A stretch of 64,000 nt of DNA from Pagrus major. Its lineage: Eukaryota > Chordata > Actinopteri > Spariformes > Sparidae. The notes under the pieces are model-generated. The model was not told where the DNA came from and made no database searches. It worked only from the letters and a program-made list of their open reading frames with translations. Positions 46,506-57,250 of the stretch are shown piece after piece. Position 1 is the stretch's first letter; each line of letters opens with the position of its first letter. The position numbers and the translations under genes were made by a program. The stretch spans positions 11,672,126 to 11,736,125 of the forward strand of contig NC_133238.1 of the NCBI RefSeq assembly GCF_040436345.1. Reading direction: 5' to 3'.

Positions 46506-47499
46506 TGGATTTCTCTCGCGCCCGGCTGCCAATTATCGACTTGACATGTTGGAGTCTGTCCATGGTGCTGAAATGACTCGCCTGGAGGATGTTAGCCGGC
46601 TGCATGGGAACTTTAATCACACCGTGGAGGTCTGCTCACACACGCACATCAACACATCGAGACAAAAGAGTACAGCTACCTCAGTTAATTCATTAATATT
46701 AAGATTATAGCACGTGCAGTAAACATACCGAGTCCGTCACTGTGTAATAGACACGCGCACATATGTCCAATAGGCATTTTAAAGTGGATACAAAATAAAA
46801 GTGTGCACATCACTTCCGCTTTACGTCCAACATGTATGTTTCCCATATTGTCGGAATTAGTGATTTTCCGCCTGCACTTATTCTAGGCCACTCAAGTTGT
46901 GTGTGCGTGTGTGTGTGATTACAGATACGGTTGCGTCACCGGGACAGATGACTGGCGCAGATGTAGAGTCAAGACCGCGCGAACACGACCGGAAGTTTGA
47001 TTGTGTGCCCTTCAAAATAAGATAAGGGGCAGTGGAACAAGGAGAACCACATTTACTTGTTTTCCGATTTGGGCTTTAATAAAGCATGTCCGGAAAAATA
47101 GTGACACTGAACAGTAATTGTTTTTTGGGGGGTTTCTTGGCATGACAGTAGGTTTTGGAGCGGCAGGCCTCATTTAATTTCTTCAGACCATTTTTTTTGT
47201 TGGTTCTGCTTCTTTTTTTATGTAAAGGAAAGTCCAAATAAAGAATCTCCAAGCTAAAACAGTGCTGTCATAATGAGTTAACAGGCATACGTAAGCACAC
47301 TGTAGTCAATTCAAATGAATCGACTTAACTAAATGTAATTATGTTGACTTGATGTCAATGCAGTGAATACATTTTGATTTAATGCCTTTAAGATTCCAAT
47401 GTTGTCCTATGTAGTTTAATTTTTTGCTGACTTTTATTATTTTTGGCATAATACACACGAAAGTGGTTGTTTTTTTCAGGCACCAAGCTCTGAATATAA

Positions 47500-47830
47500 A
47501 AGTAGAGTCAGACTCATGCCTGATTTTTGGAGCCAATGTCGATATTAGGGAGTGACAAAGCCCATCATCGATGTATCGGCCGATATGCACTTTTTTAGCT
47601 GTGATTGCTCAAATGTGGCTAGAAACATTATGACAAAGATATATAATTGAGGCAGTTTGACAATAAGCTTAATTGTCGAAACAACATATAAAAGTAAATA
47701 TCACTGTGAACTGAATAATTATATCAAAAGCATCTTTTTCTGCATTATACTTTCCAAAATGGAGAAATCATGTTGGTGCATATCGATACTGATACCGATT
47801 TATCTGTGATAGGCTACTATAATGAATTTA
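47500..47830. repeat. Dispersed repeat with CGGCCGATAT core
   Basis: It contains 'atgtatcggccgatatgcac', 'agcatctttttctgca' and 'catatcgatactgatac'. Its inverted relative is at 53434-53760 (tgcagaaaaagatgct). No coding capacity is seen. Confidence 0.55.
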
Positions 47831-47929
47831 AAACTAGTCTGATTATACCTTCTCCTAATTATTCTGTTTCCATCCCATTTTAAGGCAGTCACTCAGAGCA
47901 GTAATTTCGCTAAACTATTATTGTGAAAG

Positions 47930-48384
47930 TCCTGACCGGAAGCGGCCGTCTTCATCTCCGCCATCTTGCCGCTGGTGCTCCGGGCTCAGATACGATCAGC
48001 AGTTGGCAGGACAGCCGAGCCCGAACACTCCTCGAGCGGGGATGTGCCGCCTCGCACTGACGTCTGGGAAGGTGTCACCGGACGCCAGTAACACCTCCAT
48101 TTTGACAAATTCAGGAGAAAAAGGCTTCTGTTTTTATTTCTAGTTAACAGGCGACAGTTCAGTGCGACAGCTTCAAGTTTGAGAAGTGGACCTGTTCTCG
48201 TGCGGGACGTGCGGTGGAAGCCGCCCCGCAGGACGCATCACCTGAAAGTGGGACTTCAACTTGAACAGGAGAAAAAACAAACGTACCTGAGGCGAAGCTG
48301 CAGGATGAGACGAGGGGAGGCGGAACACGACTCGGACATCACGTTACCGTTTGTGCCGACGGCGTGATTCACAGTTCTTCCACC
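47930..48384 (+). promoter_or_regulatory. hs6st3: hs6st3 promoter and 5' leader
   Basis: An ETS-type site (ACCGGAAGC, 47935-47943) is followed by a YY1-type site (CGCCATCTTG, 47959-47968), the usual layout of a TATA-less CpG promoter with the start nearby. The GC-rich leader contains two upstream open frames. One at 48042-48143 has 33 codons plus a stop. The other at 48305-48367 has 20 codons plus a stop and ends 17 bases before the main ATG. Confidence 0.55.
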
Positions 48385-48926
48385 ATGGAGGAGAAGTTCA
48401 GCCGACTCATCTTCATCCCCATCGCGGCGGTGCTCTTCTTAATGATCGGCTACCAGTACGTGTGCCCGGCGGACAGCAACACCTGCTACTTCAGAAGTGA
48501 CGAGAAGGGGCTTTTCCAGCGCTACTCCTCGGGGCTTGAGTTACTTTACACCGAGCCGGAGGTGGACGAGGACCTTCCCTCCAAAATCACCTCCAAATTC
48601 AACTTCACGGAGCGGGACCTGGACCGGCACGTCGACTTCAACATCCGAGGAGACGACGTGATGGTGTTCCTCCACATTCAGAAGACGGGCGGGACGACGT
48701 TTGGGCGGCACCTGGTCAAGAACATCGAGCTGGAGCAGCCGTGCGACTGCCTGGCCGGCCAGAGGAAGTGCACCTGTCACCGGCCCGGGAAAGCCGAGTC
48801 GTGGCTCTTCTCGCGGTTCTCCACGGGATGGAGTTGCGGCTTGCACGCGGACTGGACCGAGCTCACGAGCTGCGTGCCGGTGGTGATGAACAAGAGGGAC
48901 AAGAAGAGCGCCCCGAAGAGCAAGAG
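48385..48926 (+). CDS. hs6st3: Heparan sulfate 6-O-sulfotransferase, first coding exon
   Basis: This Golgi type II enzyme transfers sulfate from PAPS to the 6-O of glucosamine in heparan sulfate. The exon encodes 180 residues plus two bases (donor AG|gtgagc). A short cytoplasmic start (MEEKFSR) precedes a membrane anchor at about residues 8-25, then a short stem. The PAPS 5'-phosphosulfate loop is HIQKTGGTTFGRH (97-109, Lys100). The segment GWSCGLHADWTEL includes His154, equivalent to the catalytic His of the characterised zebrafish enzyme (family knowledge). One N-glycosylation sequon is at Asn73. VDFNI and VKNI match HS6ST3 better than HS6ST1 or HS6ST2, and gene order agrees. The start is in a strong context (caccATGg). 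The stem is much shorter than in human HS6ST3. The second half of the sulfotransferase domain lies beyond the window, consistent with the huge intron of this gene. Confidence 0.93.
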
Positions 48927-49035
48927 GTGAGCCGTGAGCCGCAGGACACTCACTCATTCACCGTCCAACACGTTATTAGTCATTTATTATTTTATTACAT
49001 TCTAATTAGTATTAATTAGATCTGTTCTCATTAAA

Positions 49036-49780
49036 TAATTCACTCAGTCATTGAGTCACTCACTCACTCACAGATCCACTCAGTGGCTCCCTGAGAGTCA
49101 CATATAAGCCTGATTATTCACTCAGCTCAGTCCTGTGTAAATTCATTCACTCATTCACTCACTCACACCTGTTTTCTTACTCATGTTGATCTGTACATAA
49201 TCTTTTCAATATTAGGTCAGTCACTCACTTATTCACTCGGTTATTTATTCACCCCTTCACCCACTCACATACTCACTCACTCACTCACTCACTCACATTT
49301 ACCCCTTCATTTCCTCACTTAATGGCAGTCACTCACTTATTAACACACTCACTTATTCATTTATTTAGTCACCCCTTCACTCACTCACTCACTCACTCAG
49401 ACAAAGTCACTCACTAACTTAATCACCTACTTAGTCACTCATTAGTTTGCTCATTCACTTATTCATTTACAGATTCACAAGTTCATTTATTCATTCACAC
49501 CTTCACTCATTCATTTATTAATTCACACCCTCACTCACTCACTCACTCACTCATTTAGTCACCATTTCTCACGTCACTCACATACTCCCTCATTCACTCA
49601 CTCATTCACTTCACTATTTATTCATTCACCCTTTTAGTTACTTACTTCACCCTTTCACTCTTTCACTCACTCAGTCACGTATTCATTCAGTGACTCACTC
49701 ACGTGTATTATTCACTGGTTCACTCACAGACTATTTCATTCATCCATTCATCCATTTAGTGAATGAGTGAGTCAGCGCGT
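49036..49780 (+). repeat. Imperfect TCAC/TCAT tetranucleotide satellite
   Basis: About 740 bases are composed of mixed CTCA, TTCA and TCAC tetramers with larger, degenerate internal periods (cactcactcattcattcac-like). It begins about 110 bases after the hs6st3 exon donor. The right end has the complementary 'gtgaatgagtgagtca', so the last part is inverted. Confidence 0.85.
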
Positions 49781-51461
49781 CGTTGAACAAGTACGTTCAA
49801 AAGGGGGCAAATGAACAAGCCGAGCTAACTGAGCTGTAATCAATCATAATAGATTTATACGTGATCAATACGTTATGAGATGCACTAACACAGATTCCTG
49901 GGTGTAATTGACATGATTAATTGATCAGTGAGTAATCTGTGGAGCTGCTGCATCGTTCAGATTGACATTATTATAAATTAAATATGAGTGTTTTTGGACA
50001 TAATTTGAAGACAACAAATTGGGCATTTTTCGCAGTTTTCTGACACGTTGATGACCGAGTGCCGGCTGCATCGGTCGATAACGGAATAATTATTAGCGGC
50101 AGCTTTGTAATAGATGGTTTCGAGCCGAGGAGAGGAGTTCTGACAGGAGACCGGAGTGAGCCGTGAAGCTTCCCTCGCTCACCCGGAGGCACTAGGTCAA
50201 AGGTAACTGGGTTTCTTAACAGTGTAGGTTTTGGCACCAATTTCCTGATCCCTCCAGGCTCATGCGTGTTCCCATTGGCATGTAATGCAGCGTACAGAGC
50301 CGGCTGAGTGTTAACATTCACACGAGATCAACACCAGCAGCCCAGCCAGCAGACGGGCTTCCTCGTGTGAAGGTCTGTTTCAATTTCCTGTAATTACAGA
50401 AGCGATAGAGCTGAGCTTAAGGGAGTAAATCACTTAAGAAGGGCAGGGCCCTCTGAGGTGTGCCGCCTGCGTGTTGAAGCCAATTTACCTTGCAGTTGGT
50501 TCAGAGAGCAAATCTCCATATGTTACCGGGAGTGTTAGAGGGAGGGGTGACAAGGACGGGGAGCGCCTTCGAGAATCCTTCCAATCCATTAGCTGTCCAC
50601 TGTGGCAGCCATCAGACTTAATTTAACACTTTTAAATTGTTTTGAAAAGGCGCCTCCGAGCCGTATCAGTGCCACGAGTGAATCAACAACACTCCAGTCA
50701 ACACTTGTCAACTCAATATAATAGTCAGTGGAAAATCAGCACTCATTAACATTGGCACTTTGCTGTGCACAAGGCTGATTGCAGACACGAGTTGGCTTCA
50801 TTTGTAAAGATGGGGACCAAATCTGAGCCTCTGCAGCCATCAAGTGACAATTTTTTAATCATTATTTTGACAAGAGGAGCGTTGAATTCCACTCACAGAG
50901 ATAATAAGTGGATGGACTCTGGTGGGTGTTGACTTACAGAAGGATTCTTTCTGTGGTCTGTCGCAGCATCAGACGATATGCAGTATAATATGATACTGCG
51001 CCGAGCGATGCTGAAAAGTACTCACAGATAATGTGATGCCTTATTGATCCCCGCTGCAGGTAATCGGTCTGCCTGGCCCCCTCAGCAAGGAGGTCAGAGG
51101 TCATCCCAGCTCTTGAGCAGCTTTTAGGAAATCAGCGTCTTCCTCAAGGACAAATTTGTTTCAACTGTATTTAATGGTGCCATTGCAGTCTTGTGTTATA
51201 ATTCACAAAGTGTGTCTCTGCAACTACAAGGTGTATTTGAACAATCAAGGTATCACAATAAAGGGAACGCTTGAAATATTTGTTCAGAGGTGTAAGTATA
51301 TATGTCACTGGGTCTGAGTAAATGAAGTTGGCACACAGATTAAATGAAAGATTTTATTTCTGCCTAAAAAAATTTTAAAAAGTACAATTTTAGCATGAGT
51401 ATCCCTTAGGAATAATGCAGTAGCAGCTCCAAATCTCTAGCTAACCATAGCAAAACATCTG

Positions 51462-51838
51462 GTTAAGTTCACCCAAAAAAAAAATGAAAATGCAGTCCTT
51501 ATCTGCTCAACCTCATGCTGATGGAAGGTGAGGCAAAGTTTCCTAGTCCAGAGAATCCTCTGAAAAACATTATTATCATTATTATTATTATTATCCAAGT
51601 CTCTAGAAGCCTTGATGCATGGTTGAACTTGTGCAGATGGGGTGCCCGCTAACGCTTTTAGCGTAGCTTAACATCTCCAGTAAAGATTTTTGGCTTAAAA
51701 AATTGTGAATATTAATGAATATATCTTAATTCAATTGAATTAAAGGTTTAATTTTTAAGCCAAAATTTTCCCTGTAGCCGCTGAGCTGAAAGCGCGACCA
51801 TGCGTCAAGGCTTCCGTAGACTTGGGTGAACTTACCCT
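51462..51838. mobile_element. Long-inverted-repeat MITE
   Basis: The termini are 'ggttaagttcaccc' and 'gggtgaacttaccc'. Nested inverted arms continue inwards ('ccaagtctctagaagccttg' against 'caaggcttccgtagacttgg', and 'tttttggcttaaaaaatt' against 'aatttttaagccaaaa'). An (ATT)n stretch lies at 51568-51595. It is non-autonomous with no coding capacity. Confidence 0.7.
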
Positions 51839-53433
51839 TTAACACGCATTGAGTCATAACTCATTCTATACACGTGAATTTGTCGGACGAGTGTGAGTCA
51901 CAGCTCATTCGACAGCCATACATCTGTCACATGAAGTTCTCATTACCCCAGGTCAATGCCTGCTCGATTTTCCGTCCAAACACTTTAAAAATTATCAAAA
52001 TAGACGAACAGTTAAGTGAAGGCCTCCTGTCATTTCACATTAAAACTGCAGAATAAGGACAACGCAGAGCTCATTCTGCACCACGAGGCTTCACGTTGTA
52101 GTTTTATCGGACCTGAAAGGCTCTTGTCCTGTCACTTTGGGCGGCGTAGCATCCCCGTGATGGACTGTGACTCACACGATGATGGCAGCAGAGGGAGCGG
52201 GAGTGAGTTTGTGCATGTGTGTGTCAGTGCGTGTGTGCTGTATTCGTGTTAAGATGTGATACTGCTCAGCTTAATACAATATTTAATGCGACTCTGTCCT
52301 ATTCTCTAAGATCCCTCTGCTTTTTTGCATTTCAGCTCTGATCCTTCTGTTCTTAAGAGAAGTTAAACGAGGTTAGAGAGAATTATTGTTGTTTTTCCGA
52401 TATATCTACAATCCCTATCGTTTCATTCTGTACTTTAGATCTAAATTTAAGACGTGATCGTTAAGACTATGTCATAAGGCTGAGGCGATTTCGAGCACTC
52501 AAAACATTATGTCCTAGTCCGATTTGCAAAAAAACTCAGTAATAGCATGTTGATGCTGAAGGATGACTCGTGTCTTATACAAGTCACATACAGCAGTGGG
52601 AATGCAGACAGTCAGGGATCAAACATCATGGGAATGGATGACGCCCACACTTAGCTTCAGGCTACATCCAGCAGGGTGTGATGTAGCTTGCAGAGAGTCC
52701 TATCTCAGCCCTCAGACCCACACTGGTTTGTTATAACACGAGGCTTTCCTATAAATCCCTCCCAAACAGCACATTTACTCAAGTACTGAACTTAAGCATT
52801 AGTTCCATTTGCAGCTACTCCACTTCTGCGTTCTGGATAGAATTATCTGCACTACATTGTTTAAGATGAAGCCAGAGGTTTACAGTGTTGTTGGCTTCTG
52901 ACCCCTTACATAAAAGCAGCACGTTGTTGCTCCTTGTCACGTTTCGTATGGCACATTTTATCAACATTACAGTAAATTTGGTCTGGTAAGATTTGGCGTG
53001 GCCAATTCTCCAGTCGAGTGCTATTAAACACTGCAGAAGGAGAAGGCGCAATGACAGTTGTGTAATTATAAGAGCTCCAGTGAAAGCTCAAACCATGGAA
53101 AACAATTTAGAAAATATGATGGAAATATAACATTGTTGTTTCTTCTGTGCTTTAATCTGGGGAAGGTTACAGTCTCCACGTTGCTCAACAAAAATAATGT
53201 TTTTGTGTCTTCAGTGGATGATCAGACAGTGAAACCATTGTTTTCCTATGGTACGGCGCACCTGTCCTATGTTGCATTTCTCTGGCAGTTGCTAAACTTT
53301 CTCCATCACTTCAATTTCATTGCACAATTGCGCACACAGCCACACTTTACAGGCGCACCACACAGTTTAGCCCTGCGCACCATTTCCAAGGCATTTTCGA
53401 AGCAATGACGCCTTTAGCAACGAGTCTCCAACT

Positions 53434-53760
53434 AGAGTCGGACTAATATGTTTATTGGCCGATATTGGCCTCACACAGCTATGTCAGTATTGACTAGTGT
53501 GTTGTCCAATATGTGCTGATATGAAACTTTATGCAGAAAAAGATGCTTGTGTTAGTCTGTAGTTATTAGTCTGATGTTTATTGTTAAACTGTAGAATTTC
53601 ATGCATCTGTTACATATCTTAGTCTTAAGTGTTTGATAACCACATTTGGATCTGTGCAAAAAAAATGTTTATGTATATATTCTGTATGTATATACAGTAC
53701 GTATATGATATGGAGAAATATATGGAGATCATATCTGTATCGGACCCAAGAATCAAGTCT
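53434..53760. repeat. Inverted relative of the repeat at 47500-47830
   Basis: It contains 'tggccgatattggcc' and 'tgcagaaaaagatgct', which is the reverse complement of a word at about 47730. The boundaries are approximate. Confidence 0.5.
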
Positions 53761-55199
53761 CAATTGGACTATAACACCAACCAACCAAATTTCCATTTAG
53801 ATTCAGTATCAGTATTAATAATCATATTATGTAAAATACAATAATTAATCAGCCACAGTGGCCGTTTTCCTGCACAGCCAGTTCTTAAAACGTTCGAATA
53901 CATTTACATCCACAGAGCCCACACCTAGCTTCTTCTCCTGCCTCATTTCCATACTGTCTGTCTGTCGGTGAAATACATTCTGGGTCTCGGGGGGGTTGTG
54001 AAATGAGATAAAGTGTGACAAAAAATCCTTCAGTTTGCACTGAATGTACAGAATACTTCAAACACCTCTCCACAATCCGCATCTGGGTTGTGTCCTCCTT
54101 CATGATCAGTGTATCGCTGACAGATACCTGCACTTCATGCTTCAAGAGGTTAATACTTTGCACATCTGGACTGATGTTGAGCTGTTGCTCCGTTCTGAAT
54201 ATTGAAGCATCTGTCTGCTTATGGGCACTTCACAGTCACCTTGAAGTCACCTCTCTCCTACACAGCCCACCGGTGTAAACACCAGCAAATACACAAACTA
54301 GACACTGATATAGCTTGGCCATACCTGCAATGTAATAGGTGAATATGTATCTTATTTTTATTATATTTTTAGTGTACATCATTGTGGGTTGTTGTTGTTG
54401 ACAGACGAAAAGTTTGCTCGAAGTAGATCCGTGTATATGAATCCAGAAATAAAAAATGAGACAGTAATCACTAATTAGCACCTTTGTTAGCAAATGAGTT
54501 GGCATAGAAACCAGTTTGCCCTTAAAGTATTTTTTTATTTTAAGCATGTGTAAAGTGCAGTGGGTATCATTCCTATACAACAGAAGAGACTGAAAAAGGC
54601 AATACAGGACAAAAACAAGTAATCATACATACAAAATAAAACAAATAGAAGAGCACTGATCACACAGATCAGGTAACTCACCTGATGTGCACATTGTCCA
54701 TCCCTTCCATGGAGGAAACCATCGGTGTCCAGATCCTTCTTAATTCCTCCCATCTGTCATTAGGGTTTGTCGGATTCCTCTAGGTGGAGGGCATCAGTCA
54801 GTGTTGTTATCCAGGATTTAAAAGTTGGCAGGTCTTTTCTTTTCTTGATCAACAGAAGAAGTTTCTTTGCACAAAGGCGATTGTAAGACAGGAGACAGTG
54901 GGCCTGGTCTTATTTTGACATTAAAGATCCTTTAAAAAAGCATTCAAATATTGCAAACCAGAACTCTTGTAATTTAATTTAATTGTAATTTAGGGCTATG
55001 GAGTAAATACGCCTCTGTATCAAACAGCGCCTGTGTATTCCTGGCCACAAATAATTGCATATCATAGATGCTTTTTTGTTTTTTCCTTTCCTTCGGAGAT
55101 TTGAAAGGTTCTTGTGTGCATGTAGAAGGTCTTGGAGGTTAAAAAAGGTCAAAGTCTGCACCAATAGACGCTCCCCCCTCCCACAGAAAACACTGTTTA

Positions 55200-55345
55200 T
55201 TGGTTACAATGGTCTTTAATGGAATAATAACAGATTGGTTGGCTTGGGTTAACCCCGGGTTAACAATGTGTGTGTGAAAAGGGTGGGTCCGAGGGTCAAC
55301 TCATAGCCCGGGGCTAAGGATAGCTCTGGGCTGAGAATATGCCCT
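55200..55345. repeat. Palindrome-containing dispersed repeat
   Basis: It contains GTTAACCC-C-GGGTTAAC (55248-55264) followed by 'tcatagcccggggctaagg'. It looks like a fish repeat end, but I cannot name the class. Confidence 0.35.
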
Positions 55346-56639
55346 GTGAAGAGCCCTGTTTAGAGGACACTCCAGCAAACTGATGGTAATGATTTTGACC
55401 ACAGCACATCACACTTATAAGGAAATTGTGTATTTCACCTCCTGTCGGTTTTTCCTTTCTTTTTCTTCCATTCACTCCGGACTTAACACAAGCATTTACC
55501 TGCATCAATCCACGTGCCTTCCTTACTTCTGGCAATTTCCCTCCTAACAGGCAAACTTCAGTGAGTGATATGCGACCTGTTCAAGTAGTTTTTGATAGGC
55601 ACACCACTGGTCAGAGGCTCCTGCCGGGCTTTGCTCGCAGCATGGGGCTACAGCATTCACATCGCAGCGGGCTACGAAATTGCTGTAAGGCCAGACGTCA
55701 AACCGGCTTCAATTGCCGGGCTGCCCTGTTCGTCCTCGGCAGTCGGCCTCACACTGAGCAGTCAGAGAGTGTAACCTTATTACTGACCTCATTATTTCAG
55801 ATTAGAGCAAAGAATGCAGGCTGGCCAAAAACGCAGATCAGCCAGAGTCTAATTAGCCCAGTTCATTCTGGACTCAGTTAAGGTGGTTTTAGCTATTAAT
55901 TTGGAAAAGGCACCCTATTATGATGATGATAATAACGACACTAAAGGAATTAAAATATGCAAAAATGTGCAAGAAGTGGATATGGTTTAGAAGTCAAACA
56001 GGGATGGTGAAGAAGATGATTTTATTGAAATGCAGTTTTCAAGATTATGTTTCTTTTTGCTAAACCATGTGTGACGGAAATACTAAATAAACTCTATGGT
56101 GAAAAACATCTGGTTGCAAGTTTCTGACATTAATCTCCCCTTGCAGTTACAGCGAGTCAGTTTAAATCCTCGGCCAAAGAGAGACGTATACAGAGATTTC
56201 AGAGAGGGATGTATATTGTTGAGTAAATGTGTTCAATTGGAAGCAGAGAGTATTTCTCAGAAGCTTTAGGCCTAATGCTGCCCTTTTACTGTCAGCGCTG
56301 CTTTTGAATGTAGTGTCAGTCTCCAAGCTTAGACGTCAAGTTATTTCGAGCTGCTGACAACCAGACATTGTTGTAAAAACTAAATGTGACAAGAACACGG
56401 ATTGTCAAAAAAAATTGACCTTCAGTCGCCGGAAATCATTCAAAATGCTCCCAGCGGATATGGATGACTTAAAGAGAGACTACAGGTTTTGAGGGAAGAA
56501 ATTACACATTATTTCTCTCACTAATGAAAAGTTGAATTAATAATCAGTAAAACATATCTCTGCTCAGTTCAAAATGCTTTTGCTGACCATAGTCACACGG
56601 CAGCCTGAGCGTGTGATGCTCAAATGGTTCCAAGTCAAA

Positions 56640-57250
56640 TTTGATAGCCTGTTAGCTAACGTTAGCATCCAACCAATTCCTAGATAACGTTAACATTCGA
56701 TAGTGTGACACGATATGACAGGAGAGGCCTAAATTAATTCTAAAATATCAACATATATCTTGGACACATTTATTTAACCCTGAAAGTGAAATGCACTGGA
56801 TGTAATCGATGAATGCTAACGTTGCTAATTAGCTATCAAATATGTTGTTTTACCTCAAAACACGGCCCGATGTCCCTCCATCTTTTCCATCATCTTCTCA
56901 GTTATTGATAGCCTGTTAGCTTCTGTAACACAACAGCTAATGTTAGCATCCAACCACTGCTACTTTCTTTACGTCATCTTTTTAGCTGCTGATCAATCAG
57001 GAAGTGGTGAAATGTAACAACTTGTCAGATTCCCTACCTTCAAACAACTTACAACTTCAGACGATGGCCGACACAAATGGCCACCATGTGATTATGGTCT
57101 GTAGTTTTAAGTGGTCTTGCATGTTTGATGGCTAAATGTTAGCTAATGTTTCAGGTTTCTGTTAATTAAACTAAAACTAACTTTACAACCGTGTTCCACA
57201 TACACTACTGTTACAGTTCTGCTAGCTAAATGCTAAACGGTAGCATTCAG
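56640..57250. repeat. GTTAGC/GCTAAC-rich repeat DNA
   Basis: Recurrent 'gatagcctgttagct', 'aacgttagcatccaacca' and similar words appear in two diverged copies (about 56643-56680 and 56905-56960). It is non-coding and probably transposon-derived. Confidence 0.5.

Larger units (their letters stand above)
36241..47930. other. Gene-free intergenic DNA (right part)
   Basis: No coding exon is supported. About 36.2-38.8, 40.2-41.8 and 45.3-46.6 kb are low in recognisable repeats and could hold conserved regulatory DNA (inference). Repeats lie at 39414-39812, about 39840-39900, 43.68-44.24 kb and 47.50-47.83 kb. A possible non-coding exon ends near 41790. Confidence 0.5.

Noticed and set aside
49036-49780. 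Regularly spaced short repeats resembling a CRISPR array
   Set aside because: The units are contiguous, degenerate tetranucleotides without unique spacers, in a vertebrate intron.
55426-55881. 151-codon + strand frame
   Set aside because: No recognisable domain and no splice context. Treated as a chance frame in the hs6st3 intron.
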